The notes: generated from the sequence alone by a model not told the origin. A stretch of 64,000 bases of DNA from Pontivivens ytuae (GCF_015679265.1 NZ_CP064942.1:3824001-3888000), one strand, 5' to 3'; positions 39,771 to 51,275 are shown, counted from the stretch's first letter. A program made the numbers and translations.

Positions 39771-41150
39771 TCAGAAGAAGTCGACGGAGACGCGGAACAG
39801 CTTCTCGATCTCCGGCACCTGCGCGCTCATGGAGAAGATGGTGACGCTGTCGCCTTCCTCGATCATCGTCTCGCCGCGCGGGATGACGAGCTGTCCGCGC
39901 TTCTGCAACGCCCCGATAATCGCGCCCTCCGGCAGGTCCGTGTCGCGCACGCGCTTGCCCGCGATGGAGGAGGTGGAGAGGACCTGCGCCTCGATCACCT
40001 CGGCCTCCGCATCGCCGACGGAATAGACGGCGCGGATCCGGCCGTGGCGCACGTGGCGCAGGATGGAGCTCACCGTCGTGCCGCGCGGGTTGATATAGGC
40101 GTCGATGCCCAGTGGCTGCATCAGCGGGGCCAGCGAGGGATCGTTGATGAGGCAGATCGTCAGCCGCGCGCCCATGGACTTCGCCCGCGCGCAGGAGAGC
40201 AGGTTCGTCTTGTCGTCGTCGGTCACGGCGAGGAAGGAGTGGACGTTCCGGATGCCCGCCTCCTCCAGGATGTCCACGTCGAGCCCGTCGCCGTTGAGCA
40301 CGATCGTCCGCTCCAGGCTGTCCGCGGCGAATTCCGCCCGCTCGCGGTTGCGCTCGATGAGCTTGGCGCGGGCCTTCTTGCCCTGCTCCTCCAGCGTCTG
40401 CGCGACGCTCAGGCCGACATTGCCGGCACCGAGGATCAGGGAGCGGCTGCCGGAGGTGACGGTCTTGCCGAAGATCTCCATCGTCCGGTCGAGATCGGCA
40501 TTGGCGACGAAGAGGTAGACCTGATCTCCGGCGAAGAGCTGATCGTCGCTGTCTGCGACGCGCAGGCGGCGGCTCTCCGGCCGTATGCCGACGACGTATG
40601 CGCGCAAGGTGGAAAAGAGCTCCGTGAGCTGGCGCAGCGGCGTGTTGAGCACCGGACAGTCCTCGTCCAGCGTCAGGCCGATGAGCTGCGCGGAATTGTC
40701 GAGGAAGCCGTGGATCTCGAAGGCCGCGGGGGCTGCGAGGCGGCGCAGCGCGGCCTCGGCCACTTCCTTTTCCGGCGAGATGATGACGTCGATCGGCATG
40801 TGGTCCTGCCGGTAGATGTCGGACCATTCGGGGTCGAGATAGCTCTGCGCGCGCACCCGCGCGATCTTCCGCGGCACGGTGAAGACCGAATGCGCGACCT
40901 GGCACGCGATCATGTTCACCTCGTCCGAGAACGTGGCCGCGATGATCATGTCCGCGTCCCGCGCCCCTGCCCGCTCCAGGATATCCGGGTGCGAGGCGAA
41001 GCCGGTGATGCCCGCCACGTCGAGCGAATCCGTGATCAGCCGCACGAGGGCGGCGTCGTTGTCCACCACGGTCACGTCGTTGTTCTCGGAGGACAGGTGG
41101 CGCGCGATCTGCCAGCCCACCTGGCCGGCACCGCAGACGATGACCTTCAT
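39771..41150 (-). CDS. trkA: Trk potassium regulator TrkA
   Basis: 459 residues with two RCK modules. Each N-terminal half has an NAD-binding motif: VIVCGAGQVGWQIARHL at residue 3 and LILGAGNVGLSVAQTL near 235. Each is followed by a TrkA_C subdomain. It is the cytoplasmic gating ring of TrkH. It lies 17 nt after ntrX, and the order ntrX-trkA-trkH is the usual alphaproteobacterial one. Confidence 0.94.
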   Translation of the reverse strand: MKVIVCGAGQVGWQIARHLSSENNDVTVVDNDAALVRLITDSLDVAGITGFASHPDILERAGARDADMIIAATFSDEVNMIACQVAHSVFTVPRKIARVRAQSYLDPEWSDIYRQDHMPIDVIISPEKEVAEAALRRLAAPAAFEIHGFLDNSAQLIGLTLDEDCPVLNTPLRQLTELFSTLRAYVVGIRPESRRLRVADSDDQLFAGDQVYLFVANADLDRTMEIFGKTVTSGSRSLILGAGNVGLSVAQTLEEQGKKARAKLIERNRERAEFAADSLERTIVLNGDGLDVDILEEAGIRNVHSFLAVTDDDKTNLLSCARAKSMGARLTICLINDPSLAPLMQPLGIDAYINPRGTTVSSILRHVRHGRIRAVYSVGDAEAEVIEAQVLSTSSIAGKRVRDTDLPEGAIIGALQKRGQLVIPRGETMIEEGDSVTIFSMSAQVPEIEKLFRVSVDFF

Positions 41151-41167
41151 GCGGGGTCCTTAGGGGT

Positions 41168-42607
41168 TCAGGCTTCGGGCTGCTGCTCGGCGGTCGCCAT
41201 CTCGTCGATCGCGGCCATGCGGGTGCCGCCGCGCGACAGGGTGACGATGCCGAGCGACTTGAGCTTGCGGTGAAGCGCCGAACGCTCCATCCCGACGAAG
41301 CTCGCCGTGCGGGAGATGTTGCCGGAGAAGCGGTTGATCTGGGCGATGAGGTACTCGCGCTCGAACACCTCGCGCGCCTCGCGCAGCGGCAGGCCGGCGA
41401 GGGCCGCGGAGAGCGCGTCGCCCCCCTCCCCGTCGCCCGCATCCACGTCCTGCGGCAGTTCGGACGGCTGGATCGGGCCGTTCTCGGGGCCGAGGATCAG
41501 GATGCGCTCGACCATGTTGCGTAGTTGGCGGACATGGCCGGGCCAGCGCAGGGTCTGCAGGATCGCCGCCGCTTCGTCGCTGAGCGCGCGCTTCGGCAGG
41601 CTCTGCTCGGAATGCAGGATGCCCACGAAATGCTCCACGAGCGCGGGGATATCCTCCCGCCGCGCGTCGAGCCCCGGCACCTCGATCGGCACCACGTTGA
41701 GCCGGTGGAAGAGATCCTGGCGGAAGCGGCCCTGCTCGATCTCCACCGCGAGGTTCTTGTTGGTGGCAGAGACCACGCGCACGTCCACGCGCACCGTGTC
41801 CGAGCCGTTGATGCGGGTGAAGGCCTGGTCGATGAGCACCCGCAGGATCTTCGACTGGGTGCCGAGCGGCATGTCCGCGACCTCGTCGAAGAAGAGCGTG
41901 CCGCCATGGGCGCGCTCGAAGAGACCGGGATCGTGGGAGCGGCCCTCGTGCTCCACACCGAACAGCACCTCCTCCATCCGGTCGGGCTCGATCGTGGCAG
42001 AGGAGACGATGACGAAGGGCTTGTCGGCCCGCTCCGACTGCTGGTGGAGGTAGCGTGCTGCCACGTCCTTGCCCGACCCGGGCGGCCCGGATAGGAGCAC
42101 CCGGCCGTTGGACTTGGCCACCCGGTCGAGCTGCTGGCGCAGGGTGCGCACGGCGGAGCCGCCGCCGATCAGCTCGGCGGACTGCGCCTCGGTCCCGCGC
42201 AGGGCCGCATTCTCCCGCCGCAGGCGCGAGGCCTCCAGCGCGCGGTTCACCACCATCAGGAGCTTGTCGATGTTGAAGGGCTTCTCGATGAAGTCGTAGG
42301 CGCCCTGCTTCACGGCGGCAACCGCCACCTCCACGTTGCCGTGGCCGGAGATGATGATGACCGGAACGGCGGGGTTGTCGCGCTTCACGGTCTTCAGGAT
42401 CTCGATCCCGTCCATCCGGCTGTCCTTGAGCCAGATGTCGAGCACCATCAGGTCGGGTGCGCGCGCGTTCATCTCCTCCATCGCGCTGTCCGCGTCGTGG
42501 GCGGTGCGGGTGCCGTGCCCCTCGTCGCCGAGAATATCGGCGATGAGCTCGCGGATATCGGCCTCATCGTCCACGATCAGGATGTCGGAAAGCGCTGGTT
42601 CAGGCAT
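41168..42607 (-). CDS. ntrX: Response regulator NtrX (no GAFTGA motif)
   Basis: 479 residues. The receiver has D57 (MVLDIW). The AAA+ domain has Walker A GPPGSGKD and Walker B GTLFFDEV. The loop that normally reads GAFTGA is GVEHEGRSHDPG, so contact with sigma-54 is not expected; some alphaproteobacterial NtrX proteins share this. The C-terminal Fis helix-turn-helix contains NISRTASFVGMERSALHRKL. It is the partner of NtrY, with an 8-nt overlap between the genes. Confidence 0.93.
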   Translation of the reverse strand: MPEPALSDILIVDDEADIRELIADILGDEGHGTRTAHDADSAMEEMNARAPDLMVLDIWLKDSRMDGIEILKTVKRDNPAVPVIIISGHGNVEVAVAAVKQGAYDFIEKPFNIDKLLMVVNRALEASRLRRENAALRGTEAQSAELIGGGSAVRTLRQQLDRVAKSNGRVLLSGPPGSGKDVAARYLHQQSERADKPFVIVSSATIEPDRMEEVLFGVEHEGRSHDPGLFERAHGGTLFFDEVADMPLGTQSKILRVLIDQAFTRINGSDTVRVDVRVVSATNKNLAVEIEQGRFRQDLFHRLNVVPIEVPGLDARREDIPALVEHFVGILHSEQSLPKRALSDEAAAILQTLRWPGHVRQLRNMVERILILGPENGPIQPSELPQDVDAGDGEGGDALSAALAGLPLREAREVFEREYLIAQINRFSGNISRTASFVGMERSALHRKLKSLGIVTLSRGGTRMAAIDEMATAEQQPEA

Positions 42608-44882
42608 GTTCTGTCTCGCTGTCGGTCGAATTCGGCGCGGGGGGCGCAGCGTCGGTGAAAAGCGGTAGGACGAGGCGCGCTTCGGCGCCCTGCCCGGGTT
42701 CCGGCCCGTCAGGCCCGGCGGGGGAAAGCGTCAGGGACCCGCCGTGTTCCTCGATGATCTTCTTGACGATCGGCAGGCCGAGCCCGGTGCCCCGGTCCCG
42801 GTGGGTCACGTAGGGTTCGAACAGCCGTTCGCGCGGGCCGTCTGGAAGGCCGCATCCATTATCAATGATGCTCAGGGTGGCGACGTCTTCGGAGATGTCA
42901 AGGTTGACCTTGATCCGCGGCGCAATCGCCTCGCCAGCCGTTTCAGATCTGGTTTCAACGGCTTCCACGGCGTTCTTCAGAAGGTTATTGAGCGCCTGGT
43001 CGATCAGCGTCTCATCGGCGAAGACCGTGACGGGCTCCGTCGGCAAGGACATGCCGATCTCCAGCTCCGGTGTTCCGGTCGCGCGCAGGTGGGCGGCGTC
43101 GCGGATCAGCGTCGCGAAGTCGATCGGGTGGCGCTTGGGCTCGGGCATCCGGGCGAACTGGCTGAACTCGTCGACGATCCGGCGCAGGTCGCTGGTCTGG
43201 CGCACGATCACGTCGGTGTACTGGGCGAGGCCATCCGCGTCGGGTTCCGCCAGCTTACGGCCGTACTTCCGGCGCACCCGCTCGGCGGCGAGCTGGATCG
43301 GCGTGAGCGGGTTCTTGATCTCATGCGCGATGCGTCGGGCGACGTCGCCCCAGGCGGCCATGCGCTGCGCGCTGACGAGGTCAGTGATCGCGTCGAAGGT
43401 CACGACGACGCCCTCGCGGTCGGCATCGATCCGGTGGCGGGCGACGCGCACCAGCAGCTCCTCGGTCCGGCGCGGGGTCGAGAGGCGGATCTGCGCCTGC
43501 ACGCTGTCGCGCCCCTCCTCCATCAATTCGGCGAGGGGTGCGGCAAAGGCGGGCACGATCTCGCCCAGCGGCAGGCCCGAGAGGTCGCGCCCCTCCAGCC
43601 CCAGGATCTCGCAGGCGGCGGCGTTGATGACCTCCACCCGCCCCTCGGGGTCGAGGCCGATGACGCCCGCGGTCACGCCCGACAGCACCGCCTCGAACAG
43701 GCGCCGGGCGCGCTCACTCTCCGCGCCCGCCTCCATCAGCGCGTCGCGCTGGCGCTTCACCTGCGAGGTCATCCGGTTGAAGGCGCGGCCGAGCATCGCG
43801 ATCTCGTCGTCGCCCTTCTCCTCCTTCACGCGCATGTCGAAATTGCCGGAGCCGACCTGCGCCGCAGCCCCTGCGAGCCGCGCCACGGGGCGGCTGAGGC
43901 GATCGGCGAACCAGAAGGCGAGCCAGATCGCGGCCAGGATCACGATCAGCGCGAAGCCGAGATAGATCAGCGCGAACTCGAAGATCAGCGCGTCGCGGTC
44001 GCTTTCGAGCTGCTGGTAGAGCATCACTGTCGACTGCGTCTCGTCGAGCAGTTCCAGGATCTGCCCGTCCACATCGCGCGTGACGTAGAGATAGCGGTCC
44101 GCGAAGGCGTCGAGATAGATCAGCGCCCGGAACTCCGACCCGTCCCAGTCCTCGATGATGATCGTGTCGCCGCTGCTCCGCGCGTTGTCGAGGAGCTGCG
44201 TCGGCGGCTCCTCGTAATCGAAGAGGTAGGAGAGGTTGCCGCGCGCCTGCAGATCGCCCGCGCCGTCGATGATGTAGGCTTCACTGAGCTCCCGCTGCAT
44301 CTGCGCCTGACCGGCGGACAGAAGCTCCCGCAGTTCGGAGGGCGAGATCAGCGGAAAGCGGGTCTTGTTGCGGTTCACGTAGTCCGCGAGCAGCCGCGCA
44401 TCGGCGGCGAGGTTGGAGCGGTGCTCGGTCTCGTAGGCCTGAGCGGCGGCGAAGGAGTTGCCGACAACCCGCTGCACCCGCTCGGAAAACCAGCCTTCGA
44501 GCCCGAAATTCACCGTGACGGCGGCGAAAATCGCGACCAGCACCGTCGGCCCCAGCGCGACCAGCGAGAACACGGCCGTGAGCCGCGCGTGCAGCCGCGA
44601 CCCGGCGGAGCGGGCGCGCCGCGCCGCGATCATCTCTGCCACGCGCTGTGCGACGAGGCCTGCGACGACAAGGATGTAGACGAGATCGAGGGTGAGAACC
44701 GTGCGCAGCGCGTTCGAGGTGTCGGAGCCCAGATCGCCCAGCGTTAACCAAGTGGCGATGGCGAGAACCGGACCCATCACCACGAGGGTCAGGGTCATGG
44801 CCGTTCGCACCGTTCGGCGGCGGCGCATGGCGAGCCCGCGCTCCATAAACCGTTGAAAAGAGAGCAGACTACGCGAAATCAC
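42600..44882 (-). CDS. ntrY: Sensor histidine kinase NtrY
   Basis: 760 residues. Three N-terminal hydrophobic helices and a fourth near residue 310 enclose an extracytoplasmic sensor region. A HAMP domain (FADRLSRPVARLAGAAAQ), a PAS domain, and the kinase core follow. The phosphorylated His is in [14 protein letters not shown], and the ATP domain has IDNGCGLPDG and GTGLGLPIVKK. It phosphorylates NtrX in response to nitrogen, redox or envelope cues. It starts 34 nt after the ntrC stop. Confidence 0.94.
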   Translation of the reverse strand: MISRSLLSFQRFMERGLAMRRRRTVRTAMTLTLVVMGPVLAIATWLTLGDLGSDTSNALRTVLTLDLVYILVVAGLVAQRVAEMIAARRARSAGSRLHARLTAVFSLVALGPTVLVAIFAAVTVNFGLEGWFSERVQRVVGNSFAAAQAYETEHRSNLAADARLLADYVNRNKTRFPLISPSELRELLSAGQAQMQRELSEAYIIDGAGDLQARGNLSYLFDYEEPPTQLLDNARSSGDTIIIEDWDGSEFRALIYLDAFADRYLYVTRDVDGQILELLDETQSTVMLYQQLESDRDALIFEFALIYLGFALIVILAAIWLAFWFADRLSRPVARLAGAAAQVGSGNFDMRVKEEKGDDEIAMLGRAFNRMTSQVKRQRDALMEAGAESERARRLFEAVLSGVTAGVIGLDPEGRVEVINAAACEILGLEGRDLSGLPLGEIVPAFAAPLAELMEEGRDSVQAQIRLSTPRRTEELLVRVARHRIDADREGVVVTFDAITDLVSAQRMAAWGDVARRIAHEIKNPLTPIQLAAERVRRKYGRKLAEPDADGLAQYTDVIVRQTSDLRRIVDEFSQFARMPEPKRHPIDFATLIRDAAHLRATGTPELEIGMSLPTEPVTVFADETLIDQALNNLLKNAVEAVETRSETAGEAIAPRIKVNLDISEDVATLSIIDNGCGLPDGPRERLFEPYVTHRDRGTGLGLPIVKKIIEEHGGSLTLSPAGPDGPEPGQGAEARLVLPLFTDAAPPAPNSTDSETEHA

Positions 44883-44916
44883 AACTTGATGTGCCGTACG
44901 GCCCCCTGTTGCACGA

Positions 44917-46364
<1,448 letters not shown>

Positions 46365-46365
<1 letters not shown>

Positions 46366-47429
46366 CAGCGTTTCTCCTTCCAGACGGGGAGCAGCAGGCG
46401 GAAGGCGGTCCAGCCCGGCTCGCTCTCGCATTCCACGACGCCGCCATGCTGGCTGACGATCTTCGAGACCAGCGCGAGGCCGAGGCCGGAGCCCGCGGCC
46501 TTGGAGCTGACGAAGGGTTCGAAGAGGTCCTTCTTCATGTCCTCCGCCACGCCGTGACCGTTGTCGATCACGCTGATCTCGAGCGGCAGGCTCTCCCGCC
46601 CGCCGCCGGGCAGGCTCAGCATCACGCCGGGGCGGTAGGCGGTGCGCAGGGTGATCATTCCGCCAATCTTCGGAACGGCTTCCGCGGCGTTCTTGATGAG
46701 ATTGAGCGCCACCTGCATGAGCTGGTCGGCATCGCCGGGCGTCGGCGGCAGGGACGGATCGTAGTCCTCCACGAAGCGCACACCGGCGGCGAACCCGCTC
46801 TCGGCCGAGAGCTTGGCGCGGTTGAGGACGTCGTGGATGTTCACTGGCTCACGCGAGACCGGGCGCAGGTCGCCGAACTGCTCGACCCGCGACAGCAGTT
46901 TCTCGATCCGCTCGGCCTCCTCCCGGATCAGGGCGCAGAGCTCCTGGTCATCCTCGCCGAGGCTCATGGCGAGGAGCTGCGCGGCGCCAGAGATGCCCGC
47001 GAGGGGGTTCTTGATCTCATGCGCCAGCATCGCGGCCATCCCGGTGACGGAGCGCGCGGCGGCGCGCGAGCTCAGCGAGCGGTCCATCTTCTCCGCGATT
47101 CCGCGGGGCTGGATCTGGAGGAGCACATCGCCCCCGTCGCCGAAGGGGGCGGCCTGCACGTTCGCGACCCGCGGCGGGTTGTCGGCCCAGCCCACGTCGA
47201 TGTCGTGCTGGGCGTAGCTGACCCCCGCCCCGCGCGCCTGGGCGACCATGTCGAGCAGTGCGGAGCCCTCGCCCGCGTAGCGCGCCACGGCTTTGCCGCG
47301 CATCTGCCGCTCGGACATGCCGACGAAGTTCTCGGCGGCGGTGTTGGCGCGCGCGATCTTGTCCTCGCCATCGAGGATCAGCGCGGGGAACGGGCTGGCG
47401 TTCCAGACGGCCTCGTAATCCGCGCTCAT
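46365..47429 (-). CDS. ntrB: Nitrogen sensor histidine kinase NtrB
   Basis: 354 residues. A PAS domain (about 1-110) is followed by the dimerisation/phosphoacceptor helix [18 protein letters not shown] with H137, and by the ATP-binding domain with DNGHGVAED and [12 protein letters not shown]. It is soluble. It phosphorylates or dephosphorylates NtrC under PII control. The start overlaps the dusB stop (ATGA). Confidence 0.95.
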
Positions 47430-48409
47430 GCCGCCAGCCGCACAGGCCGGGCGACGGCCTCCTCCACCAGCGGACGGACGGCGCGCGGGTCCGTCGCCGT
47501 CATCAAGGCGCGGCGCAGGTCCTTGGGCACGTCGTGGGCGTCGATATACCAGCCGAGATGCTTGCGGGCGCATTTCACGCCCATCTCGGCGCCGTAGAAG
47601 CTCAACATGGCCTCGTGATGCTCCAGGATCAGATCGGCGAGGGCGGTGCCTTCGGGAATGTCGGGGGTGGTGCCCTGCCCCAGATCCGCCGCGATGGACG
47701 CGAGCTGCCACGGGCGGCCCTGCGCGCCGCGGCCCACCATGACGCCGGCCGCACCCGAGGCGGCGAGCGCGGCGCGGGCCGTCGCCCCGTCCACGATGTC
47801 GCCATTGGCGATCACGGGCACGTCCACGGCGTCCACCACCGCGCGGATCGCGCTCCAGTTGGCGGTGCCTTTATAGAACTGGCAGCGCGTGCGGCCGTGG
47901 ATCACGATCATCCGCACGCCCGCCGCCTCGGCCCGCCGCGCGATCGCGGGCGCGTTGATCTCGTCGTCGTTCCAGCCCAGGCGCATCTTAAGCGTCACTG
48001 GCACGTCGACCGCTGCGACCACCGCCTCGATCAGCGAGAGGGCGTGGTCGGGCTCGCGCATCAGGGCGGAGCCGGAATAGCCGTTCGTCACCTTCTTGGC
48101 CGGGCAGCCCATGTTGATGTCGACGATGCGCGCCCCGCGGTCGACCACGAGCTTCGCGCACTCGGCCATCCAGTACGCCTCCCGCCCCGCGATCTGCACG
48201 GAGGCGTCGCCGAGGTCGCCATGCACCTCCGCCCGCGCGCGGGCACCCGGCCGGGCCTGGACCATCTCCTGGCTCGCCACCATCTCGGATACGACGAGGC
48301 CCGCGCCGAAGCGGCGGACGAGCCGGCGAAACGGCAGGTCGGTGATCCCGGCGAGCGGGGCCAGCAGAACCGGGCTGTTGAGCGTATGTGAACCGATCTG
48401 GAGGGTCAT
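47426..48409 (-). CDS. dusB: tRNA dihydrouridine synthase DusB (NifR3)
   Basis: 327 residues from the ATG at 48409; an ATG at 48418 is also possible. The TIM-barrel FMN enzyme reduces uridine in tRNA. The catalytic cysteine is C102 in DINMGCPAKKV; VMVGRGAQGRPW binds FMN phosphate. It is the first gene of the nifR3-ntrBC operon, as in Rhodobacter and Rhizobium. AGGA lies 9 nt before the chosen ATG. Confidence 0.93.
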   Translation of the reverse strand: MTLQIGSHTLNSPVLLAPLAGITDLPFRRLVRRFGAGLVVSEMVASQEMVQARPGARARAEVHGDLGDASVQIAGREAYWMAECAKLVVDRGARIVDINMGCPAKKVTNGYSGSALMREPDHALSLIEAVVAAVDVPVTLKMRLGWNDDEINAPAIARRAEAAGVRMIVIHGRTRCQFYKGTANWSAIRAVVDAVDVPVIANGDIVDGATARAALAASGAAGVMVGRGAQGRPWQLASIAADLGQGTTPDIPEGTALADLILEHHEAMLSFYGAEMGVKCARKHLGWYIDAHDVPKDLRRALMTATDPRAVRPLVEEAVARPVRLAA

Positions 48410-48558
48410 TTGCCGCATTCCTGTGCAGAGTTCCCGGTTAGCGCAAAAAGCGGGCAGGCACAACGGGCACGCAACGCTTTCGCGGGACCGGCGTGGCGCG
48501 TTCGCCAGGGGAGCGCGCGTCCTGCCACGGGGACGCCACGGCGTCCACAGGCTTTCCC

Positions 48559-49023
48559 ATGAGTGTTTCGCTCGAGCCCGTCACCCGCGACGACGTAATC
48601 CCGCTCACGGACCTCGCCGTGCACGCGGAGCAGCGCGGCTTCGTCGCCGACAACGCCTTCTCGCTCGCGCAGGCGCCTTACGAGACCGGCGCCTATCCCT
48701 TCGCGATCCGGGCGGACGGGCGCCTCGTCGGCTTCTGCATGGTGATCGACATGCGCGAGCATCAGTATCGGGAGCGCTGCGACGACCCGCAGTCCTGCTT
48801 CCTCTGGCGCTTCATGATCGCGGCCGAGGAGCAGGGCAAGGGCTACGGCCGCGCGACGCTGGCTGAGGTCGAGGCCTGGGCGCGCGCCCGCGGCCTGACG
48901 GCCCTCGTGACCACCGCAGTGGAGGGCAACGCCGCGGCCCGCGCGCTCTACCGCAGCGCCGGCTTCGTCGAGACGGGCCGCATCGCACATGGCGAGGTCG
49001 AGATGCGCCGCCCGCTCGACTGA
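48559..49023 (+). CDS. GNAT family N-acetyltransferase
   Basis: 154 residues from the ATG at 48559. The acetyl-CoA binding motif FMIAAEEQGKGYGRATL (Q/R-x-x-G-x-G/A type) and the later VEGNAAARALYRSAGFVETG are typical of GNAT. It resembles spermidine-acetyltransferase-like (SpeG/PaiA type) proteins by the start SLEPVTRDDV. The substrate is unknown. It is divergent from dusB. Confidence 0.88.
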   Translation: MSVSLEPVTRDDVIPLTDLAVHAEQRGFVADNAFSLAQAPYETGAYPFAIRADGRLVGFCMVIDMREHQYRERCDDPQSCFLWRFMIAAEEQGKGYGRATLAEVEAWARARGLTALVTTAVEGNAAARALYRSAGFVETGRIAHGEVEMRRPLD

Positions 49024-49080
49024 CGCCTTGCGTCCGGTCCCCCTCCCTCGCCATAAGGAGGCGGATTGACGGGAGGATCC

Positions 49081-50223
49081 ATGCGCACAGCCGCCATCAT
49101 CGTCGCCGCCGGGCGCGGCACCCGCGCGGGCGGCCCGGTGCCGAAGCAATATGCGGCGCTCGGCGGCGTCCCGGTCCTGCGCCGGACGATCCAGGCGCTG
49201 CTGCCGGAGGTCGAGCAAGTACAGGTCGTGATCCACCCCGACGACCGCGCCCACTATGAGACGGCGGTGGAGGGCCTCGCCCTGCCCGCCCCCGTGCCCG
49301 GCGGCGCGACCCGGGCCGACAGCGTGCGCGCGGGGCTGGAGGCGCTGGCCGCCGATCCGCCCGACGTCGTCCTGATCCATGACGCCGCGCGCCCCTTCGT
49401 CTCCGCCACCCTGATCCGCGCCGTGACCAAGGCGCTGGAGGAGGCTGAGGGCGCCTGCCCCGCCCTGCCCGTCGTCGATGCGCTCTGGCAAGGCAGCGAC
49501 GCCCTCGAAGTGCCGCGCGCCCGCGAGGGCCTGCTCCGCGCGCAGACCCCGCAGGGCTTCCGCTTCGCCTCGATCCTCGCCGCGCACCGTGCCAACACCC
49601 AGGATCTCGCCGACGACGTCGCCGTGGCCCGCGTGGCAGAGATCGAGGTGGTTGCCGTGCCGGGCGAGGAGCGCAACTTCAAGATCACCACGCCCGCCGA
49701 CCTCGCGCGGGCCGCGCGGGAGGTGGAGCGGATGACCCCCACGATGGATGTGCGCACCGGGACCGGCTTCGACGTGCACCGGCTTGTGCCGGGCGATCAC
49801 GTGACGCTCTGCGGGGTGGAGATCCCGCATGACCGGGCGCTGTCGGGCCATTCGGATGCGGATGTCGCGATGCACGCGATCACCGACGCGATCTTCGGCG
49901 CGCTCTCCGAAGGCGATATCGGGCAATGGTTTCCGCCCTCCGACCCGCAATGGAAGGGCGCGGCGAGCCACATCTTCCTGGAAAAGGCGGTGGAGCGCGC
50001 AGGCGCCCGGGGCGCTGCGATCACCCATCTCGACTGCACCATCATCTGCGAACAGCCCAAGATCGGGCCGCACGCGGCCGCCATGCGCGCCCGGATCGCG
50101 GAGATCTGCGGGCTCGCGCCCGAGCGGGTGAGCGTGAAGGCCACGACCTCCGAGCGCCTCGGCTTTCCGGGCCGCGGCGAAGGAATCGCGGCGCAGGCCG
50201 CCGCCACGCTGGTGTTCGCGTGA
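49081..50223 (+). CDS. ispDF: Bifunctional IspD/IspF isoprenoid synthesis enzyme
   Basis: 380 residues. Residues about 1-220 are IspD (CDP-ME synthase): AAIIVAAGRGTRAGG binds CTP, with DAARPFV. The rest is IspF (MEcPP synthase): GTGFDVHRL and LSGHSDADVAMHA carry the Asp and His zinc ligands. The fusion covers two steps of the MEP pathway and is typical of alphaproteobacteria. GGGAGG lies upstream of the ATG. The stop overlaps the GTG of pgpA. Confidence 0.95.
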   Translation: MRTAAIIVAAGRGTRAGGPVPKQYAALGGVPVLRRTIQALLPEVEQVQVVIHPDDRAHYETAVEGLALPAPVPGGATRADSVRAGLEALAADPPDVVLIHDAARPFVSATLIRAVTKALEEAEGACPALPVVDALWQGSDALEVPRAREGLLRAQTPQGFRFASILAAHRANTQDLADDVAVARVAEIEVVAVPGEERNFKITTPADLARAAREVERMTPTMDVRTGTGFDVHRLVPGDHVTLCGVEIPHDRALSGHSDADVAMHAITDAIFGALSEGDIGQWFPPSDPQWKGAASHIFLEKAVERAGARGAAITHLDCTIICEQPKIGPHAAAMRARIAEICGLAPERVSVKATTSERLGFPGRGEGIAAQAAATLVFA

Positions 50224-50711
50224 ATACGGCGCGCGCCATCGCGAGCTTCGGCGGCGCGGGCTTCCTGCCGAAGGCGCCGGGGACCTGGGGCTCGCTCGCC
50301 GCCCTGCCGGTCGCATGGGTCCTGCACGGGCTCGGCGGTTTCGGGCTATTGCTCGTTGCGACGCTGGCAGTCACGGCCCTCGGCTTTTGGGCCATCCCGA
50401 AGGCCGTGGGCGACGACCACGATCCCGGCTGGGTGGTGATCGACGAGGTGGCGGGCCAGTGGATCGCCCTCTGGCCGCTCTCGCTGGGCCTCTCCATGGC
50501 CGATGTCGGGGCCTGGGTGTTTCCATGGCCGGGCTGGGTCGGCGCGTTCGTGCTCTTCCGCCTCTTCGACATCTGGAAGCCCGGCCCGGTGGGCTGGGCG
50601 GACCGGCAGAGCGGCGCGCTCGGCGTGATGCTCGACGACCTGATCGCGGGGGCGATGGCGGCGGTTCTGGTCACGTTGGCCGCCGCGATCTCCCACGGGT
50701 GGCTGCTATGA
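50220..50711 (+). CDS. pgpA: Phosphatidylglycerophosphatase A
   Basis: 163 residues from GTG at 50220, overlapping the ispDF stop. PKAPGTWGSLAALP and DPGWVVIDEVAGQW are the PgpA signature motifs, and the Asp residues bind magnesium. There are about four membrane helices. It removes phosphate from phosphatidylglycerol phosphate in the inner membrane. Its stop overlaps the ATG of the next gene. Confidence 0.93.
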   Translation: MNTARAIASFGGAGFLPKAPGTWGSLAALPVAWVLHGLGGFGLLLVATLAVTALGFWAIPKAVGDDHDPGWVVIDEVAGQWIALWPLSLGLSMADVGAWVFPWPGWVGAFVLFRLFDIWKPGPVGWADRQSGALGVMLDDLIAGAMAAVLVTLAAAISHGWLL

Positions 50712-51175
50712 GCGCGGCTGAGGTCCTCGCCGCCGCCCGCGCCCGCGGCTGGACGATCGCGACGGCGGAGAGCTGCACGGGCGGGCTCGTTGCGGGCGCG
50801 CTGACGGACGTGCCGGGCTCGTCGGACGTCTTCGACCGGGGGGTCGTGACGTACTCCTACCCCTCCAAGGTCGCCCTGCTCGGCGTGCGGCAGGAGACGC
50901 TGGACGCCGTGGGCGCTGTCTCCGAAGAGGTGGCGCGGGAGATGGCGGTTGGTGCGCGGGAACGCTCGGGCGCGGACCTGACCGTCGCCATCACTGGCGT
51001 GGCGGGGCCTGGTGGCTCCGAGGAGAAACCGGAGGGGCTGGTCCACTTCGCGACCGCTTCGGCGGACGGTGTGGTGCACCGCGAGATGCGCTTCGGTCCT
51101 CTGGGCCGCGCCGTGGTGCGGGCGCGCAGCGTCGAGGTCGCTTTGGAGATGCTGCTGAACGCGGCGGGTGGGTAG
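50708..51175 (+). CDS. pncC: CinA-family nicotinamide-nucleotide amidase
   Basis: 155 residues equal to the stand-alone C-terminal domain of CinA. TAESCTGGLVAGALTDVPGS carries the family's serine and nearby catalytic residues; VAITGVAGPGG is also conserved. It deamidates NMN to NaMN in NAD recycling. It has no N-terminal CinA domain. It is the third gene of an ispDF-pgpA-pncC operon. Confidence 0.9.
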   Translation: MSAAEVLAAARARGWTIATAESCTGGLVAGALTDVPGSSDVFDRGVVTYSYPSKVALLGVRQETLDAVGAVSEEVAREMAVGARERSGADLTVAITGVAGPGGSEEKPEGLVHFATASADGVVHREMRFGPLGRAVVRARSVEVALEMLLNAAGG

Positions 51176-51220
51176 AGCAGATGCGGAAACTGTGCTGAGC
51201 GCCGATGTCTTTTGACCACC

Positions 51221-51242
51221 GTCCCGGCCGAAGAGCCGGGAC
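51221..51242 (+). terminator. Hairpin after pncC
   Basis: GTCCCGGC and GCCGGGAC form an 8-bp stem with loop CGAAGA, followed by CTTTGG. It lies 46 nt after the pncC stop. Confidence 0.6.
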
Positions 51243-51275
51243 CTTTGGCAAACGAGTTATTCCAGAACAAAGAGG

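Noticed and set aside
42744..44747. 667-codon open frame opposite ntrY
   Set aside because: It is an antisense shadow of a well-supported histidine kinase gene.
48493..48558. Upstream GTG start for the acetyltransferase
   Set aside because: The extra 22 residues are not part of the GNAT fold and the ATG at 48559 begins the family's usual N-terminus.
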